A stretch of 64,000 nucleotides of DNA from contig JAJYDT010000003.1 in NCBI GenBank assembly GCA_021777335.1, forward strand, positions 1-64,000, read 5' to 3'. Shown in pieces: positions 7,890 through 17,621 of this stretch (its first letter is position 1; every line of letters begins with the position of its first letter). The notes under the pieces are model-generated. The model did no database searches. It was not told the DNA's origin and was given only the letters and a program-made list of their open reading frames with translations. The stretch is from Pseudomonadota bacterium (GTDB lineage: Bacteria > Pseudomonadota > Gammaproteobacteria > Acidiferrobacterales > Acidiferrobacteraceae). A program made the position numbers and the translations under genes.

Positions 7890-10300
7890 CAGAAGAGTCC
7901 CTGGCGCACGTTCTGCGTGGCCTGCGGGATTGCACCGTCGGGGGTGCTCACCATAGACGGTTTCGGCTGGGTCCCCTGGATGAAATATTCACGGATCGCT
8001 CGCGGGTCGGTAGGGGATGTGAGCGCCCCGGTATCGCGATTGATGGTTGCCGTGACCACCCCGGGCGGTGGTACGGGCGGAAGATCGGGCATGCCTTGCA
8101 GCGCCGTCTGCATGTAGCGCATCCAGATCGGGAGCGCGGCAACTGCACCCACCTCGTTGTGCCCAAGCGGCGCCGGCTGATCAAATCCGACCCAGACAGT
8201 GGTGACAACGCGGGGGTTGAACCCCGAGAACCACGCGTCGCGCTGGTGGTTGGTGGTTCCGGTCTTGCCGGCAATGTCGCTTCTGCCGAGTGCGCGTGCA
8301 GCGACGCCCGTGCCGTAGCGGATCACGTCCTTCATCATGCTGGTCATGATGAAGGCGTTCCCGGCGCCGATGACGCGCGGGGCGTAATGGGGTGCCGGCG
8401 CGCCAGCGCGCGCGACCACAGGGGTTTTTGGCGGAACGATCGCCGGATTTGCGCGTTCGAGCACGTGGTGATGCGTATCCTCCACGCGCTTGATGAAGTA
8501 CGGCGTGACGCGGTAGCCCCCGTTCGCGAACACCGCGAACGCGGAGGCCATCTGCATCGGCGTGACGGAGGCGCTGCCGAGCACAAGCGACAGGTCGTGC
8601 GGCATCGATTTCGGGTTAAACCCGAACCGGGTCAGGTAGCGCACCGCATACGAAGGCCCGATCGCCCGCAACAGTCGCACGGAGACGAGGTTCAGCGACA
8701 AGGCCAACGCCTTGCGCAGCCGCGTCGGACCGAAAAATTTGCGCGTGTAGTCCAGGGGTCGCCATTTCTCCTCGAGGCTCGGGTCATTGACCACGATGGG
8801 TGCCCCGCTCAGCATGCTGGCCGCGGTGAACCCCTTGTGAAGCGCGGCGGAGTAGATGAACGGCTTGAAGTTCGACCCTGGCTGCCGTAGCGCCTGGGTC
8901 GCCCGGTTGAAACTGCTCTCGTAGAAATCGAACCCGCCGGCCAGTGCGAGCAGGGCGCCGTCGCGCGCCCGCAGCGAAACCAGGGCACCCTGGACCTTGG
9001 GGACCTCGGCGAGCCACCACGCGCCGTTGCCGCGCTGCACCACATAGATGATGTCACCGCGTCTGAGGGCGTCGGAAGCCTCAGTCAGGGGCGGACCCTC
9101 GCGGTTTACCGAGATGTAGCGTCGCGCCCAGCTCAGGCCATCCCAGCCGATACGGACACGGTCGCCGTCCTGGGTATAGGCTTCCGCCGATTTTTGGCCT
9201 ACGGCCGTCACGATTGCCGGCACAAGATCCGATCGGTCCATATAGCCCTTGAGGTCCTCATCGAGGAGCGCGGGATCGGGGTAGGGCCCGATGTGCGCGT
9301 GCGCGAGCGGGCCCCGGTACCCGTGTCGCCGGTCATAGGCGAGAAGCCCGTCCTCAAGTGCCCGGTCCGCGGCAGTCTGGTCCTTGGCGCTGATCGTGGT
9401 ATAGACCTTGAACCCGTCGGCATAACTCTTCGCGTTATAGTGTTTCAGCATGTATTTGAGGACCATCGCCGCCACATAGGGTGCCTGGACTGCGGCTCGG
9501 AGCCCGTGCACATGAGCTGTGACCGGTGCGCTGTTCGCTTTTGCGTACTGTGCCTTCGTAATGAAGCCGAGCGCACGCATGCGGTCGAGCACGTAGGTGC
9601 GTCGTATGCGCGCGTTTACCGGATTGCTTACCGGGTTGTCGGCCGACGGCGCGCGCGGCAATCCGGCGAGCATCGCCATCTGCGCGAGGTCGAGACTCTT
9701 GAGCGGTTTTCCATAGTAGATCTGGGCAGCAGCCGCGAGCCCGTACGCATGGTTCCCGAGGAATACCTTGTTGATATAGAGATCCATGATCTGGTTCTTG
9801 GACAGTGCCCGGTCGAGTTTCAGCGCGAGCAGGATCTCCTTGATCTTTCGGGTATACGTTTTTTTCGGGCTGAGAAAATAATCGCGCGCGACTTGCATCG
9901 TGATCGTGCTGGCACCCTGGACCTTGGCGCCAGCACGAAGGTCCGCAAGCGCGGCACGCACAATACCGGCGAAATTGACGCCGGGCTCGGAGTAGAAGTC
10001 GGCGTCTTCGGCCGCGATCAGCGCCTTGATCTGGAGCGGCGGAACATCGCTCAACGGGACCGGGATGCGGTTTTCGTTGCCGAATTGGGCGATCAGCTGG
10101 CCGCCACGGGTATAGATGCGCAGTGGCACCGTGAACCGGTGATGCGCGAGGCCCTTGATCGAGGGAAGCGTGGGGGCAATCAGCAGCGCGACCAGCGCGG
10201 CCGTGAGGACGCCGAAGGCGACTAGCCCGAAGAAGCCGAGGATCAATAACTCGAGCGGGTTTCGCGGGCGATGCGCGGACCACTTCGCGCGAAGGCTCAT
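7889..10300 (-). CDS. mrcA: Penicillin-binding protein 1A (bifunctional class A PBP)
   Basis: The 803-aa protein polymerises and cross-links peptidoglycan in the periplasm. One N-terminal membrane anchor (about residues 16-41) is followed by a GT51 glycosyltransferase domain with the catalytic EDADFYSEPG motif and GASTITMQVARD. An OB-like insert comes next, and then the transpeptidase domain with SxxK in PGSNFKPF (Ser near residue 476), SxN in LSLNLVS and KTG in AGKTGTTN (near 678). The length is typical of PBP1A. It is divergent from pilM, as in pseudomonads where ponA/mrcA precedes pilM. Its stop overlaps the next gene by one base. Confidence 0.97.
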   Translation of the reverse strand: MSLRAKWSAHRPRNPLELLILGFFGLVAFGVLTAALVALLIAPTLPSIKGLAHHRFTVPLRIYTRGGQLIAQFGNENRIPVPLSDVPPLQIKALIAAEDADFYSEPGVNFAGIVRAALADLRAGAKVQGASTITMQVARDYFLSPKKTYTRKIKEILLALKLDRALSKNQIMDLYINKVFLGNHAYGLAAAAQIYYGKPLKSLDLAQMAMLAGLPRAPSADNPVSNPVNARIRRTYVLDRMRALGFITKAQYAKANSAPVTAHVHGLRAAVQAPYVAAMVLKYMLKHYNAKSYADGFKVYTTISAKDQTAADRALEDGLLAYDRRHGYRGPLAHAHIGPYPDPALLDEDLKGYMDRSDLVPAIVTAVGQKSAEAYTQDGDRVRIGWDGLSWARRYISVNREGPPLTEASDALRRGDIIYVVQRGNGAWWLAEVPKVQGALVSLRARDGALLALAGGFDFYESSFNRATQALRQPGSNFKPFIYSAALHKGFTAASMLSGAPIVVNDPSLEEKWRPLDYTRKFFGPTRLRKALALSLNLVSVRLLRAIGPSYAVRYLTRFGFNPKSMPHDLSLVLGSASVTPMQMASAFAVFANGGYRVTPYFIKRVEDTHHHVLERANPAIVPPKTPVVARAGAPAPHYAPRVIGAGNAFIMTSMMKDVIRYGTGVAARALGRSDIAGKTGTTNHQRDAWFSGFNPRVVTTVWVGFDQPAPLGHNEVGAVAALPIWMRYMQTALQGMPDLPPVPPPGVVTATINRDTGALTSPTDPRAIREYFIQGTQPKPSMVSTPDGAIPQATQNVRQGLF

Positions 10301-10627
10301 CGTGCTGGAATCGCTCTATTTTAAGAAATGACGGCAACGAGACGGTCGCCAAGGGTCAGTATAAAACGAAATGACCCTCTTCCCCAAGTTGCCCGTAATT
10401 GCCCGTGCTGCCGTGTCTGCCCCGCTCGTTCCGACCGGAATGTCATCGCCGACCTTGCCGGAAGGCATGGTTTTTGGCGGGCCGGTGATCACGGCTTCAT
10501 GGCGGTGCGCACGTTCGCAGTCTATATGAATACTCATCAGGGGCGTTGCGTGTGCGCCAGATGTGGCGCGCATTTGACCGCCGGTCGCCTTTAAAGCGGC
10601 GCGTGTACCCCTGCACCGGCTGGCAAT

Positions 10628-10655
10628 TTGTCATTTGAAAACCGTCGTCTATAGT
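10628..10655 (+). promoter_or_regulatory. Possible sigma-70 promoter of the pilM operon
   Basis: TTGTCA at 10628-10633 and TATAGT at 10650-10655 are separated by 16 nt, a fair match to the -35/-10 consensus. The -10 element lies in a duplicated 10-mer, so a second TATAGT occurs at 10660-10665, but without a well-placed -35. This is a pattern match only. Confidence 0.4.
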
Positions 10656-10663
10656 CGTCTATA
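10644..10663. repeat. Tandem 10-bp repeat overlapping the pilM promoter
   Basis: GTCGTCTATA occurs twice head to tail with no mismatch. It duplicates the candidate -10 hexamer. It could be a slippage product or a paired binding site for a regulator. Confidence 0.6.
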
Positions 10664-10693
10664 GTTGAAAAGGTATTTAAACAAGCGGGATAT

Positions 10694-10712
10694 CTGCGGT
10701 CGATAACCGCAG
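10694..10712 (+). promoter_or_regulatory. Leader hairpin or operator before pilM
   Basis: The perfect 7-bp inverted repeat CTGCGGT / ACCGCAG with a 5-nt loop (CGATA) lies 23 nt before the pilM start codon. It is followed by GAAAACCAAGG and no T-run, so it is not an intrinsic terminator. It could be an operator or an RNA structure near the ribosome binding region. Confidence 0.45.
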
Positions 10713-10735
10713 GAAAACCAAGGGTTAAAACGTCC

Positions 10736-11800
10736 TTGCAACTACTGATAAAAAAGAAGCCGGCGTTGATCGGCATCGACATCAGCGCCTCCTCGGTCAA
10801 GCTGTTGGAGCTGAGCAAGGAGGGCGCGCACTTTCGTGTCGAGCGTTATGTGGTCGAGCCGTTGCCGCAGAACGCCATAGTCGAGCACGCGATCACCGAA
10901 ATCGAGCAGGTGGCGGAGACCGTCGGGCGCGCGCTGAAGCGCTCGGGGACCCGCACCCGGCGCGCTGCCGTGGCGATGGCGGCGTCGCACGTCATCTGCA
11001 AGACCATCAGCGCGCCGCGCACGCTGGGTGACCGCGATCTGCAGGCGCAGATCGAGATGGAGGCGGATCACTACATTCCGTATCCGCTGGACGAGGTGAA
11101 TCTCGATTTTCAGACCGTCGGCGTGTCCGAGGACAATCCGGACGAGAACGAGGTCCTGGTCGCGGCGTGCCGCAAGGAGATCATCGACGACTATATCGCC
11201 GTGCTTCAAAGCAACGACCTGGTGCCGGCCGTGATCGACATCGAGACGTATGCCATGGAGAACGCGTATACGCTGATCGCGCAGAACATGGCCGGGGGCG
11301 GGATGGAGAAGACCGTTGCGATCTTCGACATCGGGGCCACCAGCATGACGCTGAATGTGATGCATAACCTGCGCTCGGTCTACATCCGCGGCCATAACTT
11401 TGGCGGGCGCCAGCTGACGGAGGAGATTCAGCGCCGCTACGGCCTCTCGTACGAGGAGGCCGGTCTTGCCAAGAAACAGGGAGGCCTGCCTGACAATTAT
11501 CAGGCTGACGTGTTACGCCCGTTCATGGAAGCCATGTGTCAGGAGATCATGCGCTCCCTTCAGTTCTTCTATTCTTCAAGCCCGTTCAACAGTGTCGATC
11601 AGGTGCTGCTCGCCGGCGGGTGCGCGCAGATCCTCGGGGTCGACGAGCTTGTGTCGGCGCGTATCGGCGTGCCGGCCATGATTGCGAACCCCTTCGTCAA
11701 TATGTCCGTGGGGTCGCGGGTGAAGGCCCAGGCGCTCACGCGTGAGGCCCCATCGCTCATGGTCACCTGCGGGCTTGCCTTGCGGAGTTTCGACGCATGA
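10736..11800 (+). CDS. pilM: Type IV pilus assembly protein PilM
   Basis: PilM is a cytoplasmic actin-like ATPase-fold protein that binds the N-terminal tail of PilN and links the inner-membrane alignment complex to the pilus motor. The 354-aa protein has the phosphate-1 loop GIDISASSVKLLEL at residues 13-26, and ATSMTLNV and LLAGGCAQI later as phosphate-2 and adenosine motifs. The only sensible start is a TTG at 10736, because the N-terminus LLIKKKPALIGIDIS aligns with known PilM proteins and no ATG lies upstream in frame. It is the first gene of pilMNOPQ and overlaps pilN by 4 nt (ATGA). Confidence 0.95.
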   Translation: MQLLIKKKPALIGIDISASSVKLLELSKEGAHFRVERYVVEPLPQNAIVEHAITEIEQVAETVGRALKRSGTRTRRAAVAMAASHVICKTISAPRTLGDRDLQAQIEMEADHYIPYPLDEVNLDFQTVGVSEDNPDENEVLVAACRKEIIDDYIAVLQSNDLVPAVIDIETYAMENAYTLIAQNMAGGGMEKTVAIFDIGATSMTLNVMHNLRSVYIRGHNFGGRQLTEEIQRRYGLSYEEAGLAKKQGGLPDNYQADVLRPFMEAMCQEIMRSLQFFYSSSPFNSVDQVLLAGGCAQILGVDELVSARIGVPAMIANPFVNMSVGSRVKAQALTREAPSLMVTCGLALRSFDA

Positions 11801-12375
11801 TCCGTGTCAATCTGCTGCCCTGGCGCGAGATGCGGCGCAAGGAAGAGGACCGCGAGCTGCTGGTGATGGCAGGCGGGGCCTGGGCTGTCGTGGCATTGAT
11901 CGTGCTCTACGTGCACATGCACGTGCATGCGCTGGTCGCCAACCAGAAGCAGCGCAATCTGTTTCTGACGCAGCAGATCGCGCTCGTGAACAGCCAGATC
12001 GGACAGATTTCCAGGATCAAGAAGCAGCGCGCGGATCTCATCTCGCGGATGAAGATTATCGAGCAAACGCAGCAGAGCCGTGAGCAGATGGTGCACGTCT
12101 TTGATGCGCTGGTGCGGGTGGTGCCCCCGGGTCTTTATCTGACTTCCGTGCTGCAGAACGGCAAGGTGTTCACGATATCGGGTGTCGCCCAGTCGAATAC
12201 GCGTGTGTCCACGTTCCTCAGGCAGCTCGACCACTCCCGGTGGTTCGCGAATCCGAACCTCAATATCATCAATGTCGTGCGGAAGAATGGCGCACGTGTG
12301 AGCAAATTCACCCTGGTGGTATCCGAGGCCGACAAGAAACCGAAACCGAAGCAGGGCCCGGAGCACAAGTCGTGA
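11797..12375 (+). CDS. pilN: Type IV pilus assembly protein PilN
   Basis: PilN (192 aa) is a bitopic inner-membrane protein. Its cytoplasmic N-terminus carries the conserved INLLPW-type motif (MIRVNLLPWREMRRKEE), which docks in PilM. A membrane segment follows at about 24-44, then a coiled coil (NQKQRNLFLTQQIALVNSQI) and a periplasmic ferredoxin-like fold that pairs with PilO. It overlaps pilM and pilO by 4 nt each (ATGA, GTGA), so translation is coupled along the operon. Confidence 0.95.
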   Translation: MIRVNLLPWREMRRKEEDRELLVMAGGAWAVVALIVLYVHMHVHALVANQKQRNLFLTQQIALVNSQIGQISRIKKQRADLISRMKIIEQTQQSREQMVHVFDALVRVVPPGLYLTSVLQNGKVFTISGVAQSNTRVSTFLRQLDHSRWFANPNLNIINVVRKNGARVSKFTLVVSEADKKPKPKQGPEHKS

Positions 12376-13001
12376 GCGCGACAGCGATTAACGTGCGCGG
12401 GGCGGTGGACGCGGTCGTCCGTGATCTCAAGAGTCTTGATCTCAATAACCTTGCCGCGGCGGGCCGTGCCGCCAAGATCGTCGGCGTCGTGCTGATGTGC
12501 GTCGTGATCGTGATTGGCGGCTACTGGTTTATCGTCCGGGGCGAAGTGCGCCAGTACGCGCGGTTGCAGGCGAAGGAGGCGTCACTCAAGCGGCTCTTTT
12601 TGCAGAAGAAGGCGCTCGCGGTCAATCTTCCGGCATACAAGCTCCAGATGAAGCAGATGAAGAAGATGTTCAACGTCATGCTGGAGCAGCTGCCAAACCG
12701 CAACGAAGTGCCGGATCTTCTGGTCGACATCACGCAGGCAGGGCTTGGGCGTGGCCTCAAATTCGTCCTGTTCAAGCCAAACCCGGAGAAGCCCGTAGCA
12801 TTCTACGACGAGCTGCCGATCGATATCACGGTCAAGGGTACTTACCATGAGCTCGGCGAGTTCGTCAGCGACCTTGCGGCGCTGCCGCGCATCGTTACCG
12901 TCGGCGACATCAATATCGCCGCGCCGCGGAAAAGCGGCGGCCTGTTGACGATGTCGGCGGTCGCGAAGACCTACCGCTATCGGCAGGGCAAGGGCAAATG
13001 A
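12372..13001 (+). CDS. pilO: Type IV pilus assembly protein PilO
   Basis: PilO (209 aa) forms the periplasmic heterodimer with PilN. It has a cytoplasmic N-terminus with LKSLDLNNLAAAGRAAK, a membrane segment at about residues 36-56 (IVGVVLMCVVIVIGGYWFIV), a coiled coil (RLQAKEASLKRLFLQKKAL) and a ferredoxin-like domain. The start is the GTG at 12372, overlapping the pilN stop as GTGA. A longer open frame to 12240 lies inside pilN and is not used. It overlaps pilP by 4 nt. Confidence 0.95.
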   Translation: MSATAINVRGAVDAVVRDLKSLDLNNLAAAGRAAKIVGVVLMCVVIVIGGYWFIVRGEVRQYARLQAKEASLKRLFLQKKALAVNLPAYKLQMKQMKKMFNVMLEQLPNRNEVPDLLVDITQAGLGRGLKFVLFKPNPEKPVAFYDELPIDITVKGTYHELGEFVSDLAALPRIVTVGDINIAAPRKSGGLLTMSAVAKTYRYRQGKGK

Positions 13002-13516
13002 GCGCCCGGCACCTGCGTCGCGCCCTGCTGCCGCTCCTCGTGGCGATGCTGCTCGGCGCCTGCCATGAGAGCAACACGGCCGATCTGCAGGCATTCGTCC
13101 AGAATGCCTATAAGGGCCAGCATCTCAAGGTGGAGCCGATTCCGGTCATGACTCCGCCCAAGCCCTTTGTCTACTCGGCTGAGCATCTGCCCGACCCGTT
13201 TTCGCCGGCGAATCTCGAGACCGGGGCTGCCCCCGCAGGGCCTCGGCCGGACCTCAATCGTCCCAAGGGACCGCTTGAGCACTTTCCGCTCGATGCGCTG
13301 AAGATGGTGGGAACACTGTGGCGGCACCAGGAAAAATGGGCCATCGTCGAGGCACCCAATGGCTCGGTGCACAGGGTACGGCTGGGAGATCACATGGGAG
13401 AGAGTTACGGAACCGTGACGAAGATCACCTCGGAGAAGGTGAGTCTTGTGGAGCTGATCCCGGGACCGAATGGCGGGTGGGTCACCAGGCAGGCGAGCAT
13501 CGCGATCGGAAAATAG
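12998..13516 (+). CDS. pilP: Type IV pilus lipoprotein PilP
   Basis: PilP (172 aa) is an inner-membrane lipoprotein connecting PilN/PilO to the N0 domain of the secretin PilQ. The lipobox is LLGAC with the acylated Cys at about residue 22. A Pro-rich unstructured segment leads to the C-terminal beta-sandwich homology-region domain (MVGTLWRHQEKWAIVEAPNG and GDHMGESYGTVTKI). The start ATG overlaps the pilO stop (ATGA). It ends 10 nt before pilQ. Confidence 0.95.
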   Translation: MSARHLRRALLPLLVAMLLGACHESNTADLQAFVQNAYKGQHLKVEPIPVMTPPKPFVYSAEHLPDPFSPANLETGAAPAGPRPDLNRPKGPLEHFPLDALKMVGTLWRHQEKWAIVEAPNGSVHRVRLGDHMGESYGTVTKITSEKVSLVELIPGPNGGWVTRQASIAIGK

Positions 13517-13526
13517 AGAGAACAGA

Positions 13527-15968
13527 ATGAACAAAACCTTATTGGCATGGGCTCTGTCGGTCGGCACGCTGCTGCTGAACGTCGCGGCCGCTGCGATCGT
13601 GACCGGTATCCAGTGGGCACCCGGGCCTGCCCCGGTGCTCGAGGTACACCTGACGGGATCGGCCAAGTACCAGGTCCGAAAGCTGGCGCACGGGCTGCGC
13701 CTGAGCCTGACCCTCGCGGATTCCTCGCTGGGCCCGAAGGTCACGGATCTCGGCAGCAACGGCGCCGTGAAGGGTGTTTACCCCTACCTGGCGGATGGCG
13801 GCAGGGGTGTCAATATTGATCTGCTCATGAAGGCGCCTGGCACGGTCAAGGTCTCGCCGGCGACCGGCATGTTGTCCGTGGCGGTGCTCTCGGCCTCGGG
13901 TGCGCCAGCGGTTGCGGGTGCGACGCGCACGGGTACCATCAACGAACTGACCGGGATTTCGTACTCGCCGCTCCCGGGAGATCAGGTTCAGCTGCACCTC
14001 GCCATGACGGGGCCTCCGGTCGCGCCGATTGCCTTCCGCATCGACAGTCCCCCGAGCATCGTGCTTGATTTTCCGCATACCCGCCTTGACGTGGCGAAGC
14101 CGCAGATCAAGGTTGGCGTGGGCGCGGTCGTACGGGTGGTCGCCGTGGCCGCGGGCAACCGTACGCGTGTCGTGCTGACGCTCGTGAAGAATGCCCGATA
14201 CTCGACGTTCGTGGGCCACCACAGCGTGAGCCTCGTGGTCCAGAACCCGGAGGCCGTTATTGCCGGGGCGACAACCGGGCCGCGGATGGTCCATTTCGCC
14301 ACGTCCATAAAAGGCAAGCACCGGATCATGAACGTGAACTTCACACGCGGACCGGAAGGTGATGGGCGCGTGACCGTGCGTCTGTCCGATCCCAACGTCG
14401 GCATCAACATCACGCGCAGACATGGGCAGATCATCGTCGATTTCCTGAATACGCACCTGCCGCGAAGCCTCGAGCGGCGCCTGAACGTGGCTGATTTTGC
14501 GACCCCGGTACAGACCATCGACACCTTTGTGCGCGGACGCAACACGCGCATGATCGTCAGGCCGTCGGGTGCCTACGAGCAGCTCGCGTACCAGACCGGG
14601 CGCAAGTTCACGGTCGATGTCAAACCCGTGAGCGCGTCGGTCACGGCGAAACGGCGGCACAAGTATACCGGCAAGAAGATCTCGATGAATTTTGACCGGA
14701 TCAGTGTCCGGTCTGCACTCCAGGTGCTTGCGGATTTCACGCACCTCAACTTCGTGACCAGCAATGCGGTGCACGGCAACCTCACGCTGCGGCTTGAGAA
14801 TGTGCCATGGGATCAGGCGCTCGCGATTATCCTGGATTCAAAGGACCTTGCCATGCGCCGTGTCGGCAATGTCATCATGGTCGGACCCGAGAAGGAGATG
14901 GCAGCCCAGGAAAAGGCCAAGCTGGAGGCGGAGCAGGAAGCAGCCAAGCTGCAGCCGCTGGAATCAGTCCTGATCCGCATCAATTATGCCAAAGCCGCAG
15001 ATATCGCCGCGCTGCTGAAGTCGATCAAGCCGGTGAACAGCGTGCCAAGCCACTTCATGCCATTCAGCAACGTGAACTACAGCAAAGTGGCCACCGAGTC
15101 GAACTCGCTTCTGTCTCCGCGTGGCCAGGTCACGGTGGATCCTCGGACCAATTCGTTGCTGATCCAGGATATCCCGTCGAAGATCCGCCAGGTGCGCAAG
15201 CTGATCGCAAAGCTTGACCAGCCGGTGCAGCAGGTATTGATCGAGGCGCGCCTGGTCGAGGCGACGGACGATTTCAGCAAGAGCCTCGGTGTCCGTTTCG
15301 GCAGCAACATCACGAGCTCGAACGGCAGCACCTCGATCTCGCAGGTGCCGAACCTCGGAGGTATCACGACGACCAGCGGACTCGACACGTTCAACGTCGA
15401 CCTTCCGTCGATCGGTTCGGGTTCGATACCGCCGGGAACCGTCGGTCTCACAATCGCGAAGCTCGGGACCAGCAATCTTCTGAACCTCGAGATCTCTGCG
15501 CTGCAGGCCGACGGCAAGGGCAAGATCATCTCAAGCCCGCGCGTCATCACGGCCAATCAGGAAGAGGCCAAGATCGAGCAGGGTCAGCAGCAGTTTTTCA
15601 ACCTTGGTTTTGGGCAGTCCCAGATCGAGTCGGCGGTTCTCGGGCTTGATGTGACCCCCCAGGTGACGCCTGACAACCGGGTGATCCTGACCGTAAAGAT
15701 CACGGACGATACGTTCGCCAACGCGGTCGCAGGCACTCTGAACACGAAGAAGATCACGACCCAGGTCCTGCTCGACAACGGCCAGACGGTGGTGATCGGC
15801 GGTATCTACACGCGCAACAAGCTGACCAGTGTCGACAAGGTTCCGGTGCTCGGCGACCTGCCGCTCATCGGGTGGATGTTCCGGAACCGCGCCGTGAACA
15901 ACCAGAAGGATGAACTCCTGATCTTCCTCACGCCCCGTATCCTGTCGCCGTCGCTGAATCTGCACTAG
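13527..15968 (+). CDS. pilQ: Type IV pilus secretin PilQ
   Basis: PilQ (813 aa) forms the outer-membrane channel for the pilus. After a signal peptide (1-22) come AMIN peptidoglycan-binding domains (first about 25-115, second about 145-240, with a third related block near 280-370). The STN/N0 domain is at about 385-450 (KISMNFDRISVRSALQVLAD), the N1 domain from about 477, and the secretin domain about 570-805 (VLIEARLVEATDDFSKSLGV, then LLIFLTPRIL). The start is ATG 13527, preceded by a purine-rich GAGAGAAC site; a longer frame to 13470 lies within pilP. It is last in pilMNOPQ; aroK follows after 59 nt, as in many gammaproteobacteria. Confidence 0.96.
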   Translation: MNKTLLAWALSVGTLLLNVAAAAIVTGIQWAPGPAPVLEVHLTGSAKYQVRKLAHGLRLSLTLADSSLGPKVTDLGSNGAVKGVYPYLADGGRGVNIDLLMKAPGTVKVSPATGMLSVAVLSASGAPAVAGATRTGTINELTGISYSPLPGDQVQLHLAMTGPPVAPIAFRIDSPPSIVLDFPHTRLDVAKPQIKVGVGAVVRVVAVAAGNRTRVVLTLVKNARYSTFVGHHSVSLVVQNPEAVIAGATTGPRMVHFATSIKGKHRIMNVNFTRGPEGDGRVTVRLSDPNVGINITRRHGQIIVDFLNTHLPRSLERRLNVADFATPVQTIDTFVRGRNTRMIVRPSGAYEQLAYQTGRKFTVDVKPVSASVTAKRRHKYTGKKISMNFDRISVRSALQVLADFTHLNFVTSNAVHGNLTLRLENVPWDQALAIILDSKDLAMRRVGNVIMVGPEKEMAAQEKAKLEAEQEAAKLQPLESVLIRINYAKAADIAALLKSIKPVNSVPSHFMPFSNVNYSKVATESNSLLSPRGQVTVDPRTNSLLIQDIPSKIRQVRKLIAKLDQPVQQVLIEARLVEATDDFSKSLGVRFGSNITSSNGSTSISQVPNLGGITTTSGLDTFNVDLPSIGSGSIPPGTVGLTIAKLGTSNLLNLEISALQADGKGKIISSPRVITANQEEAKIEQGQQQFFNLGFGQSQIESAVLGLDVTPQVTPDNRVILTVKITDDTFANAVAGTLNTKKITTQVLLDNGQTVVIGGIYTRNKLTSVDKVPVLGDLPLIGWMFRNRAVNNQKDELLIFLTPRILSPSLNLH

Positions 15969-16027
15969 ACGGCCCTGGGCGCGCCTATGGTTGATTTATC
16001 GGCCGGATACTGGCATATCTCACAGCC

Positions 16028-16567
16028 ATGGAGGGCTCCAAGAACGTTTTTCTGATCGGACCGATGGGGGTTGGAAAATCCACGATCGGCCGTCATCTAT
16101 CCGACCTGCTCGGCCTGCGTTTCCTGGACTCCGACCAGGAGCTCGAGCGGCGCACCGGTGTCTCCATCCCCTGGATCTTCGAGATCGAGGGCGAGGAGGG
16201 TTTCCGGCGGCGGGAATCCCAGATCATCGAAGAGCTTGCGCATCGCGAAGGGGTGGTCCTCGCGACCGGCGGGGGCGCGGTACTGCGCGAAGAGAACCGG
16301 GCGTGCCTGAGCGCGCATGGCTTCATTGTGTATCTCGAGGCGAGCCTTGAGACACTGCTTGAGCGCACCCGCCGTGACCGTCACCGGCCGCTGCTGCAGC
16401 AGGGAGATCCGCGCGCGGCGCTCGAGGCCCTTATCGCAGTGCGCCATCCCCTGTATCTCGGACTCGCGGATCTCGTGATTTCAACCGACCGGCGGTCGGC
16501 GACCGCGGTTGCGCACGAAGTGGCCCGCCATGTCGGCCCGGAAAATCATGAGAACGTTCAGGCTTGA
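16028..16567 (+). CDS. aroK: Shikimate kinase
   Basis: The enzyme phosphorylates shikimate at the 3-hydroxyl with ATP. The 179-aa product has the Walker A loop G11-P-M-G-V-G-K17-S-T, the DxD metal/substrate motif in FLDSDQE and the shikimate-binding GGG in [12 protein letters not shown] with RDRHRPLL carries the catalytic Arg. The length is typical. Its 3' end overlaps aroB by 20 nt, so the two consecutive shikimate-pathway steps are translated together. Confidence 0.97.
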   Translation: MEGSKNVFLIGPMGVGKSTIGRHLSDLLGLRFLDSDQELERRTGVSIPWIFEIEGEEGFRRRESQIIEELAHREGVVLATGGGAVLREENRACLSAHGFIVYLEASLETLLERTRRDRHRPLLQQGDPRAALEALIAVRHPLYLGLADLVISTDRRSATAVAHEVARHVGPENHENVQA

Positions 16568-17621
16568 CCTTGGACCGAGAAGCTATCCGATCCATATCGG
16601 GCGCGGCCTGATCGATCGGGCGGACCTGATTGCACCGCAACCCGCAGGGCGGGTCGCGGTGGTGACCAACGAGAAGGTGGCGCCGTTCTATCTCGACCGT
16701 GTCCTCAGGGGCCTTGCGCATCTTGCCCCGGTGCCGGTCGTGCTGCCGGACGGGGAGCGGCACAAGACGCTCGCCGGTCTTGATCCGATCTTCACCACGC
16801 TCCTCAGGGAGCGCTGTGACCGCGACACCATGCTCGTCGCACTGGGTGGCGGGGTGGTCGGCGACATGACCGGTTTTGCCGCAGCCTGCTATCAGCGTGG
16901 CGTGCCGTTTGTCCAGATCCCGACCACGCTGCTCGCGCAGGTCGACTCTTCGGTCGGTGGCAAGACTGGTGTGAATCATCCGCTCGGCAAGAACATGATC
17001 GGCGCGTTTCATCAGCCGTGCAGCGTGGTCATCGACACTGCGACTCTGGGGACGCTGCCCGACAAGGAGCTCTCGGCAGGCCTCGCCGAAGTCATAAAAT
17101 ACGGGCTTATCCGTGATGCGGCGTTCTTCGACTGGCTCGAGGACAACGTCGACCGGCTGCTCGCGCGCGACGATGAGGCGCTCGCCGAGACGATCGAGCG
17201 CTCATGCCGTCACAAGGCACTCGTAGTGGCTGAAGACGAACGCGAAACCGGCGCACGCGCACTTTTGAATCTCGGACACACCTTCGGCCATGCGATCGAG
17301 ACCGGAGTCGGGTACGGTGGCTGGCTGCACGGCGAGGCGGTGGCGGCGGGGATGATGATGGCGGCAGACCTGTCGCACCGTATCGGCTGGATCAGCGAGC
17401 GGGATGTCTCGCGCATCGCCGGCCTTTTGCGGCGTGCGCGGCTTCCGGTCGCGCCGCCGCCGATCGATCCGGAGCGGTTCCTCGAACTGATGGCGGTCGA
17501 CAAGAAGGTGCGCCACGGCCGCATGCGGCTGGTGCTGCTCAAGGCGATCGGCCAGGCGGTCATCACCGATGATGTTCCTCCGGATGCACTCAGACAGACG
17601 CTCACGCAGGTGATCTCGTGA
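16548..17621 (+). CDS. aroB: 3-dehydroquinate synthase
   Basis: AroB converts DAHP to 3-dehydroquinate using NAD+ and a divalent metal. The 357-aa product starts [20 protein letters not shown] at ATG 16548. A longer frame to 16509 would extend over the aroK end and is less likely. Key stretches are the nucleotide loop [14 protein letters not shown], the active-site [20 protein letters not shown] and the metal ligands around [12 protein letters not shown] and LHGEAVAAG. It overlaps dgt by 4 nt (GTGA). Confidence 0.97.
   Translation: MRTFRLDLGPRSYPIHIGRGLIDRADLIAPQPAGRVAVVTNEKVAPFYLDRVLRGLAHLAPVPVVLPDGERHKTLAGLDPIFTTLLRERCDRDTMLVALGGGVVGDMTGFAAACYQRGVPFVQIPTTLLAQVDSSVGGKTGVNHPLGKNMIGAFHQPCSVVIDTATLGTLPDKELSAGLAEVIKYGLIRDAAFFDWLEDNVDRLLARDDEALAETIERSCRHKALVVAEDERETGARALLNLGHTFGHAIETGVGYGGWLHGEAVAAGMMMAADLSHRIGWISERDVSRIAGLLRRARLPVAPPPIDPERFLELMAVDKKVRHGRMRLVLLKAIGQAVITDDVPPDALRQTLTQVIS

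Larger units (their letters stand above)
10301..10735. other. Divergent mrcA/pilM intergenic region
   Basis: This 435-bp gap holds no convincing gene. It must carry the promoters of mrcA (left) and of the pilMNOPQ operon (right). The pilM side is AT-richer and contains a possible sigma-70 promoter, a tandem 10-mer and a hairpin, listed separately. On the mrcA side I see no clear promoter. Confidence 0.6.

Noticed and set aside
13539-14774. 411-codon minus-strand frame opposite pilQ
   Set aside because: The frame lies wholly inside a secretin gene and its translation is His/Arg-rich with no family signature.
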